Assembly (NCBI GenBank): GCA_030295235.1
Contig: AP026123.1
Location: 310,001-374,000 of the forward strand
DNA from: Fistulifera solaris
Lineage: Eukaryota; Bacillariophyta; Bacillariophyceae; Naviculales; Stauroneidaceae
DNA length: 64,000 nt
Direction: 5' to 3'
Below are positions 56,161 through 64,000 of this stretch, piece by piece. The position numbers were made by a program, and so were the translations under genes. Below the pieces are notes generated by a model. It was not told the origin of the DNA. It saw only the letters and a program-made list of their open reading frames with translations, and made no database searches. Each line of letters starts with the position of its first letter. The first letter of the stretch is position 1.

Positions 56161-57063
56161 GCCCACGGGTCACAATTTTGGTGGGTCAAGTCACGCTTTA
56201 ACAACGGATATTTATTCGCCAAAATTGGCTAGAGGAATAAGGCTTTTTTGTAGGAACAAACGGTCAAGAAGCCGGCCGTCCATTTGACTCCAACGGAATA
56301 AATAAGCTCACTTTATAAGTGATACTGCATGCTTTCTTTCGACAAAAACAAATGATTTTTCATACATCTTAGTATTTCATTGATATTTTGAAATTTTTGC
56401 AACAATAACCTATAGTAGTAGTATCAATGACCTGTGGCGAGTCATTTAACATACATTCGACCAAAGTAAAGTCCATGGATTCTCAAAAATCCCACCCCCA
56501 CACCCCCTTGTCACAGCGAAAGTAAAACTTTTCGGACTGCGAGTACCACTGTGAATGTTAGGAGGTACAATAGAAAACATGACTAAACAGGACGGACTGT
56601 ATTTCAGTCACGAATAAACTTTAGGTGTGAGTTATATGATTCATTACTCACTACAGTCGATCCATTCGCACGCCTAGTAAGCTTCACCCGTCAAGTGATA
56701 GATAAGAATCTGATTGAACAGTATTTGAATTTTACTCGACGTTTCTTTACGGCGAAAAGCGATGCCGATGATGCTTTACTATATTTACTATAGCCTTAAT
56801 GTGTATGATCAACTTACCAAGACTGCATATAGTTTGCAGTCATGAATGAATAATCACCAGTCACCAGCTTCTTCCGTTCGATAAGCCTTAACCTTAGACG
56901 TCCGATGAAAACGGTACTGAGATTCTACTTCGGACTGTACAGTCAAGCGTCGCAAACGTCGACACTTCACGCACTCCCTTCGTGCTCGACCACGGCGGCA
57001 ATAACGCGCATTCCTCTCTTTGTGCTTCTTTTCCAAAGGTGCAATAAGAACTCACAATAAACC
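56161..57063. other. Intergenic, upstream of the ubiquitin-like gene
   Basis: No gene is recognised. A third GACTGTATTTCAGTCACGA motif is at 56595-56613 and a C-rich patch (cccacccccacaccccc) is near 56490. Confidence 0.35.
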
Positions 57064-59629
57064 ATGTCTACGATCGAACATTTAGACGAAAGTAACGTTT
57101 GGTCGATATCGGTCAAAACATTCGGACCCGAAGTCCAGGCGAGCGGCGAAACAACCTCAAGGGAACGGGAGTTTGTGGTAGACGTGTCACCGGACGATGA
57201 CTTGCGTTCTTTGTATCACAAAATCGAAACTGTTACAGGCCTCAAAGCCTCGCAGCAACGACTTATTTACCGCGGTAGACTAATTGAAGGAATCAATGAA
57301 TCGCAACCGGAAGTGATTGTAGAATCATTCGAGGATGGGAAACCGAAAATGGATAAGGAACTTAAAATTAAAGACATTGTCGGTTTACAAGATGGGCATA
57401 CGATTCATTTGGTGCCGAAGCGCAATAACGGAGCATCAGAAAACACCAACACCTCAGATAGATCAAGTGATGAAGGCGCTAATAATGAAACGAATACGAG
57501 CGGTTCTTCTGCTTTTTTGAGTTCACTTTTGGGAACGAGTTCGGGAACAGAAGAGGCGGGGACTCCCGGTAGCGCAGCTCGACGTACGACTCGATCGACA
57601 AGGCTTGGATCTCGTCGACGAGCTCATTATCGGCTATCCTCTGAGGATCTTGAAATACCGGATGCGGGCTCCATGGAAGCCGTTCGACAGGGTTTGCTCA
57701 CCATGCACACGATTCTACCTCCAGCACTGCGGAATTTCTCTGCCGAGCAACAAACACAATCACCCTTAGAGGTCAACAGACGCTGGTACATTGGTCAGTG
57801 GATCGATTGTCGGGATACTGTTAATCATTGGCTAGAAGCTACAATCTCGGATATTGTTCTCCCGGATGAAATTCTTCCTCCACGCGAGGTAACGTCGTCG
57901 CGTTCAAAGCGTGGGCGTGCAGCTTTGTTGAATCCGACAAATGACCCTGTTGTCACCGGTACAGATTTGGAAGGGCGTCGTCGCTTGCTTCTTGAACCGT
58001 GTTTGGATGATGACAGCGATGACGAGGGCGGCGAGCTGGCAGGATTTCGTAGACGGGACAATACGGACGTTCAATTACTGTTGGTGCATTACAATGGCTG
58101 GCCGCATCGATGGGACGAATGGATTCGTAGCGACTCGGAGCGTATTCGTCCGTTTCGAGTTCGTACACGACACCCGGCTTCTTCTTCCACCGCTCTCCCT
58201 ACTCCGCAATCGGCCTTTGCTGACTCCCCAGATACGTTTATTCGACATTCCGATGAACAGCTCGATCGACGAGCATTGTTGCCCGAGTTAAGCCGCATGA
58301 TGGATACGATCAATACTCTACTTGCTTCTACTTCCCGTTCTGTTCATCAATTGCAGGAAGACGACGTTGAGCGTGAAACTGGGAAGATCCGCGCTTGCCG
58401 TGGTCGACTGCAGCGAACTGGAATAGGGATGAAGGAATTGCGGAAACTGGACAGCAAGCCACGCGTCGACAGCTGGAAGCTCTTTCACCTCTCATGGATC
58501 GTTTGGGAGGCTTTTAGTTGACGCGGCTCCTCATGTGGCGTCTCTTGCGGCGTCAATGGCGGTCGAGGAAACAAACGTCGAGGACGCCACGGCTGCGTCG
58601 GCGTCGATCGGCGATAGGACCAGTACACTAGGAGGATTCTTTTCCCTTTTGAATCATGATTATCGCCGCTCTGGTGCATCTAGCGAAGAAGCCACCGCGA
58701 TGTCTGAAGAAGATAGCGGCAGATCATTGGCACTCGCTACCCGACGCCTGCCGTCTCCTTCTGATGCTGGCAGTCCCATGGCTTTGTCGACTACTGAAGA
58801 GAACAATTCCGTTTCAAACGTAACCCAGACAACGACAGCACCGGAACCATGCCCGTCAGTTCACATTGATCCAGATTTTACCGACTTTGCTACAGGGGTA
58901 GTAAATACAACTCGGGGTGAGGTCAGAAGTGGACCACGCAGCAGACGTGGTCAAGGCGATGAATTTGCGGGTTTGCTAGGTGCCTATCTGGCAGCGGCTA
59001 GTTTGGCTGGTGCGATTGGAGAAGTTGACGTGGATGGAAATGACAATTTGACTGGACTAGCGCGTCTTTTGCGCGACAGAGGCACGGGCACTGGTGGCAT
59101 TGACATTCACATACACGCAGTTGTCACAGGGCCCGGAGGAGCAGGTGCAAACGGGGGCGTGAATGTGCTGGGACCTATTGGCGGTATAACTATGACAAAT
59201 ACCACCGATAGGGCGGTTTCGGAACCGAATGACAATACAGCAACAACTTTTGGGAATCTGTTTTCTTCGAGTCGCGAACGTCGCAACAATCAAAGTACAA
59301 ATCAAGCGACTATTCCTACAATGCAATATGACGAGGAAGACATGGGCATCTTCGAAGAGCTGTATTCTGAAACACCCGAACCGATTGATCCCAGTAGCTT
59401 GAATCCCTCGGAAGAGTCATCCGGAGGGGATCCTGGTGGGAACAGATGGGAAGGATCCGACGTGAATAGTCGAGCGTCTACAGCTGTGCGGCAAAACTCG
59501 AATCGAAATGCTTCACGTGCCCAGGGTGAGCAGTCGGCGTCAGAATCGCGTTCGCACCCGAGCAATGAGCAGCGACGCAGGCGCGGTTGGTTGAACCGAT
59601 TGTTTTCCCGTCGCAGCACAGGCCGATAG
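57064..59629 (+). CDS. Ubiquitin-like-domain protein, BAG6/Scythe-like, with a WDEWI (Tudor-knot-like) segment
   Basis: From MSTIEHLDESNVWSISVKTF, the first ~115 residues form a ubiquitin-like domain (LRSLYHKIETVTGLKASQQR, LIYRGRLIEG, LQDGHTIHLV). Later comes RWYIGQWIDCRDTVNHWLEA and VHYNGWPHRWDEWI, a pattern of Tudor-knot/chromo-barrel domains. A helical region follows (LLPELSRMMDTINTLLAST, then LEALSPLMDRLG and LLVDAAPHVASLAAS), then a Gly-rich HIHAVVTGPGGAGANGG part and a basic tail RRRRGWLNRLFSRRSTGR. The N-terminal ubiquitin fold plus this helical and Gly-rich order recalls BAG6, which triages membrane and misfolded proteins, but this is tentative. Two one-base frame changes (AAA ~58377, TTTT ~58512) cut it mid-protein. 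About 855 residues. Confidence 0.6.
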
Positions 59630-60259
59630 CCGGTTGATTAGCCGAACACTGAGTCTACGAAACGAGATTATAAAAACAGTCAAACACTTCTTTCTGAAGA
59701 ATGAATTGGAATGCCCGTGGGTTGCGGATTAAATGCTAACGACTGCTTTATGGCGCTTCATGCGCTATTGCTCACAGCGGCAATCTTCCGCACTCTGTAA
59801 CTTTGGCTACGCTAGAGCATAAATCTAATAGAGAATGAATCATTGTCGACGTTCTTGGTTGATATGCTAGGCTGACTGGAAAAGCGATTTTCCTAAGAAA
59901 AATTAGACCTAGTTCATAGAGAAACGTGCTGTTTGTTTTGTGTTATATCCCGTCCGATCGCAAAATGTATCTACAAAACGTGATCGCATCGCATAGAGCT
60001 TCGTTTTGCGTTTGACGTCTGACGTCGTCCGCGCGCGCAGCGCGCAGTCCGCACCTCCGTCGCTACGCCGTCTTTTTTTGCTGGTGGCCCTGCGGCACTG
60101 CATGGCATCCATTATTTGCATGATGCATGATTGCATCAGAGATCCAGAGAGTGTGGCTTTACCTTTGATGCATGTTTGCTTGAGACTGCCTATAGAAAAA
60201 TAAATACACAAATAAGGAAGGATCCGGCGTCGATAATTGTAAAAGCAAACCACCGCACA
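59630..60259. other. Intergenic
   Basis: No gene. A TGACGTCTGACGTCGT stretch occurs near 60015, followed by a CGCGCGCAGCGCGC palindrome near 60030, which might act as promoter elements of the RBBP6-type gene. Confidence 0.3.
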
Positions 60260-62550
60260 ATGGCATCAGCAATTCTTTATAAATTTCGCTCCGGCACGAC
60301 CTTTGAAGCGCTGCCTCTTCCAGGATCCGCTGCTCGTTTATTTGACGTCAAAAGGCCATTGTTTTAGCGAAAAAGCTCGATCAAGGCAGTATGGAATTTG
60401 ATTTATCCGTTCGCGATGCGACCACGAATGTGGAGTACACGGATGATGCAATGTTGCTACCTCGAGGGGCACGACTTGTTGTGCAGCGTTTGCCTGTTGC
60501 AAGGTATGTTTTCTGCTGTTCAGGATACTTGATGTATGTGTGTTTTACCTTTCTGACCTCTGTCCTATTTCATTTCATATATAGAGGACACGGAATCTTG
60601 GCGAAAATGGCTCGCAGTCAGCTAGGCGTGGGTCATACTGCGGCCGGGACGTTAGGCGATGCTGCTCCTAGTAACTTCTACACGATCGACACCCGCGCTA
60701 ACGACGATGAAGACGAATTTGTTAGCACAAAGACAGCCGAAGAAAAAAGAGCTCGAGGCTCTTCGTGCGGTGACAGATGCTTCGCAACGGAATGCGGCGT
60801 CCACTAGCATTCGAACGGGTGGCGGATTTCGTCCGGGGGCGCAGCCGCGGCTGCAGCAGGACCACCGCGTCATCAACGTCCGAATGCCGACCCAGAGTTA
60901 CGAGAGTTACAGCAACGGGAGTCGCAGCAACCGAAGAAACGGGCAACGGGTATACCGCGAACTTTTTTGAGCTTATCGGCACCTGCTAAAACGACGGATG
61001 GCGAAGGTAACGAAGCAAATGTACTTACGATACAGCCGAACACCGTTGGTTTTGAAGAACTCATTAATCGTGGAGGCGGTCAATCTGAAAATGCGTCTGG
61101 TAGTAAGCGAGATTTAGATTATGCTCTCAAATTAACTGCTTCGACAATCCCTGAATATTTGCAGTGTTCTATTTGTGGAGGAATCGTCAAAGATGCTATG
61201 ATTTTGCCGTGGGACGCCGAGGGTAGAACAACTTGTGAAATGTGTATTCGTGACGCTTTGACACAGAATGGATTTCGCTGTCCGTTGACGGGTCAGGGAG
61301 GGTGTTAGTGCCGATGATCTTTTGCCGAACTTAGCTTTGCGCAAGGCGGCAGAGCAATTCGTCAAAAAGATTATTCAGCAGATGGAAGAAATTGAAAAGC
61401 AGCAAGTGGAAGAAGAGAAAGCTCCCGAGTCTGCCGAAGGAGGCGATGGAACGTCGAAGTTGTTAGAAGGCGACGGCGCCGACAAAGGGGTCATCTTAAC
61501 AAAACGTGCAACTGCAGCGGAGAGACGCAAGAAACAAGAGGAGGAAGATCCCTTTGGAGGAAACGATGATTTCGGCGGCGACGTGTTTGCAGTTGTTGTC
61601 GAAAAAGAAGCTGAACAAGAAGAAAACAAGGAGGATGTTTCCGAACCGGACAAGCCGCCTGTGCAAACACCTCAAGCGAAGAAAAAAGACGACGATGTGG
61701 CACTGTCGGAAAAGGACGATCCAAACAGTGCGCCATCGCCGGTGATTCCTTCAGCAGAGAAAAATTCTACTCACGAACCAAACAACCGTAACGGAACATC
61801 TCAAGCAGAGCACTTGGTAGTGGATACAAACGCTAGGCCCAAGTCCCCCACCTTAAATGAACGAAGTCCTCATGATCCATCATCTGGCAGCCGCCGCGAT
61901 CGGCGTCGCGGGCCACCGGCTGGTTACACGATGGGGCCTGCAGGGGGCGCAGCTGGAGGACCGCGCGAGACAACACACGCACGTTCTTCTTACGACGGTG
62001 ATGGCAGCCGGGGACGAGGAAGTGGGGGCCGCTTTGGAGGAGGTAGAGATTGGAATGAAAGAAACGGTTCTTGGACTGCAGATGGTCACGGTCGCCGAGA
62101 CGATGTAAGTAGAAGTTGGATTTTCCGGACGCTTGGATTTAGTTTGGGAACAATAAATTTTAGTAGATCTAGCTGGCTTGCTTTGTAGAAAAAAGCGTGC
62201 GGTGGCAATGTTGAACGAGCGTGATATTATGCTTGTGCTAACAATTGATTGTTTTAATCTTGCAGCAAAACTTCGGCAACGAGAATGGCGCTCGTCCACC
62301 GAAGAGGCCCCGCGCCGATTCAACTGAAGGCGGACCAGACGAACATTCGTCCACGACCTCGTCACATTTTCACGACCGTCACGATGACTATAGCGGAGGA
62401 CGCAATTCTTACCGAGGCCGAGGACCACCTCGGGGAGGAGGCTACGGTGGACGCGGTCGTGGAGGTCGCGATGAATATGGCGGAGGTCGCGGTGGAAACT
62501 TTCGAGGTAGAGGACGTGGTGGTTTTAGGGGAGGTAGAGGACGCTTTTAA
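60260..62550 (+). CDS. RBBP6: RBBP6/Mpe1-type protein: DWNN domain, RING/U-box-like domain, RGG tail
   Basis: MASAILYKFRSGTTFEALPL opens a DWNN ubiquitin-like domain (VEYTDDAMLLPRGARLVVQR). A RING-like block follows at ~61160-61310: YLQCSICGGIVKDAMILPWD, TTCEMCIRDAL, FRCPLTG. Downstream are an acidic/basic linker and an RGG-rich tail (GGRGRGGRDEYGGGRGGNF). The family belongs to the pre-mRNA cleavage/polyadenylation machinery and can act as an E3 ligase. No CCHC zinc knuckle is evident between DWNN and RING, and the final RING pair is CPLT instead of CPxC. Introns: 60504-60584 and 62105-62265. One-base frame changes: AAAA 60350-60353, AAAAAA ~60744-60749, GGGGG 60835-60839 and GGG ~61300. About 710 residues. 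Confidence 0.8.
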
Positions 62551-62881
62551 TAGCCTATGGAAATTGGCTCTAGCAATTCATTCTAGCCTTCTTTGCAAGC
62601 AATAACATTCAAGTAGAAAGTCTAGCTAGTCGACCATCATGAAAGCAGGCAACTAGCGTAATAAAACAAAATACATAATCAGATCGTAATATACTTAACT
62701 AGCTACATTTTTGCAATCAAGAGCACAAACAAGGAGGCCTTGAATTCGATTATTCAAGTGCAATATTTATTGAATTGCAAAAGGCTCTAGTTCGTCCCCT
62801 TGTGTGACTGTGATGAAGGAACCGCTAAAAGCCCGTGAAACACATCTTTCTCAGCAAACAGCGAATCTGGTCGAACGAATG
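62551..62881. other. Convergent intergenic region
   Basis: About 330 bp between the 3' ends of the RBBP6-type and NOC4 genes; nothing recognised. Confidence 0.3.
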
Positions 62882-64000
62882 TCAGCGGTACTGTGGTTTT
62901 CCCTTTTGTTGCTTTCGCTTGTTTCGTTCTTGTTCAAAGAGAGACTGATACGTATGAGCGAGAAAGTCGTCTAGATTGTAAAGAGGTGTAGAAAGCTCTT
63001 GTTCGCGGCCAACCGACTTTGCCAGAGTTGAAACGGCTGGATAGTAATGGCGTTCTAACGCACCAAGTTCCCACAAGCTCGATTGCAAAGCATTTGCCTC
63101 CTCTGGATCGTCGGTCTCCGCATCGAAGCCGTCCTTCCACTCGTCATCGTTCCGGTGTACCAAACAGGCCATCTCAGGACGCTTGCGGAGCAGATTGGAA
63201 CACAAGGCCAAAACGAACAGTACGCTCGGTACTGGTGCGACCAAGGTAGACCGAAGTAATCGCTTCACGAAAGCAGCCACTATGTGAGTGGGTAGCATTT
63301 CGTTTCGAGTGAGACATTTGTCCAGCAGTCGGAAAAAGCGCGTTCTATATTTGACGTAAAGCAAGCTGGGTGTAATCAGTCGATAGAGCTGCTTGTAGAA
63401 ATTCGGATACTCCAAGCCATGAGCTGTAATGAGGAGAAATAGACCATCTAGCGCCAGGACCGAAACGACGCCATTGTGATTATACGCCTCCATAAAGAAG
63501 TCGGAAAATCTTAGCGGATGTGGAACATGAGGTAAGACATTGCCAGGAAGGAATCGTAACGCTTTCTTTAGCGCTACGAGAGGAAGGTCAAGCTTCAGCA
63601 CAGCTAACCAAGCTTTCGACCAAGCCAGCCGATGGCAGCTTACTTTTGGAAAGTGAACATGGGTTTGATCGCTTTCGCAGCGGAAATTTTGGCGCGTTTT
63701 GCGGCTGGTTGTTCGTCTTCCGAGTCACTATCGGAACTGTCTTCACTCGCATCATTATAATCGATCGCTTCGGCTTCATCATTGCCATCATCCTGTGGTA
63801 CAGCATCCTCTGGAGGAACGAACAACAATCCGCCTTGACTGTCTAGATCCTTTTGCGACGTAGGGAGTTGCATCATTGTCAATATTTCGAGAATGCGTTC
63901 GGCTCTTTCGGCTATATCCTTTCCTTCTGTTTGTTGCCCGTAAAGCTCATGAGCACATCGCGCAATAGCAATCATAGTGTAATACTGTACGTCTCGATAA
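62882..64000 (-). CDS. NOC4: NOC4 ribosome-biogenesis protein (CBF domain), 5' end outside the window
   Basis: NOC4 works with NOP14 in 40S subunit assembly and export in the nucleolus. The visible part includes DVQYYTMIAIARCAHELYGQ, an acidic stretch (DYNDASEDSSDSDSEDE), KAWLAVLKLDLPLVALKKAL, and the CBF-domain core LALDGLFLLITAHGLEYPNF. It continues with YKQLYRLITPSLLYVKYRTR, VAAFVKRLLRSTLVAPVPSV and SSLWELGALERHYYPAVSTL, closely matching human NOC4L. The frame stays open to the right edge, so the N-terminus lies beyond 64000. A one-base frame change at TTTT 63644-63647 joins FTFQK to VSCHRLAWSKAWLAV; an intron of 31 bp that the sequence also allows is too short to be credible. Confidence 0.88.

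Noticed and set aside
63613-63643. 31-bp GT-AG intron in NOC4
   Set aside because: It is too short to be spliced, and splicing gives the wrong frame; a missing A in a run explains the break and keeps NOC4-like residues.
1-64000. Retroelements, virus-derived genes, transposases, tRNA or rRNA genes
   Set aside because: No reverse transcriptase, integrase, capsid, terminal-repeat pair, transposase or convincing cloverleaf was recognised by eye; a tRNAscan or repeat-library search could still find small ones.

Overview
The window looks like nuclear DNA from a photosynthetic stramenopile, most likely a diatom. Genes lie on both strands and carry short GT-AG introns of about 60-160 bp. Several products begin with a signal peptide ending in an 'AF/SF' plastid-entry motif: the SAP protein at 1.5 kb, the CYP97-like P450 at 50 kb, the lumenal pentapeptide protein at 48 kb and the helical-repeat protein at 47 kb. 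The species cannot be fixed from the sequence. No LTR element, virus-derived gene or transposase was recognised.

Layout. 0.35-1.3 kb: higher-order tandem repeat. 1.4-6.2 kb: plastid-type SAP protein (+) and an LRR surface protein (-), separated by a palindromic minisatellite. 6.8-12.9 kb: GT92-like glycosyltransferase, a small zinc-ribbon protein and single-chain ATP-citrate lyase. 13-17.8 kb: two DJ-1/PfpI paralogues flanking a small secreted silaffin-like protein, then a membrane-anchored methyltransferase-like protein. 18.9-28.2 kb: a multi-OB, CTC1-like protein, an organellar HU protein, a KAR5/GEX1-type nuclear-fusion protein and aminopeptidase P. 28.3-38.2 kb: a DUF6625-like glycosyltransferase, an NAA40-type histone acetyltransferase, two related tiny acidic proteins, a TPR protein, a small mitochondrial-type protein and a histidine phosphatase. 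38.5-51.3 kb: importin-7/8, a methyltransferase-like protein, a long plastid-type helical-repeat protein, a lumenal pentapeptide-repeat protein and a CYP97-like P450. 51.7-55.9 kb: about 80 copies of a ~52-bp palindromic satellite unit. 57-64 kb: a ubiquitin-like/BAG6-like protein, an RBBP6/Mpe1-type protein and NOC4, which runs off the right edge.

The genes form no operon; they are ordinary dispersed eukaryotic genes. Loose themes are plastid biology (SAP, P450, pentapeptide and helical-repeat proteins), secretory-pathway glycan enzymes (GT92-like, DUF6625-like, TylF-like), chromosome biology (CTC1-like, HU, KAR5, NAA40) and RNA or ribosome work (RBBP6, NOC4).

A strong window-wide signal is that most long coding genes, including normally essential ones (ATP-citrate lyase, importin, NOC4, RBBP6), are interrupted by one-base frame changes. 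Nearly all fall in short homopolymers. I read these as sequence errors, so each such gene is annotated over its whole span and the break is noted.
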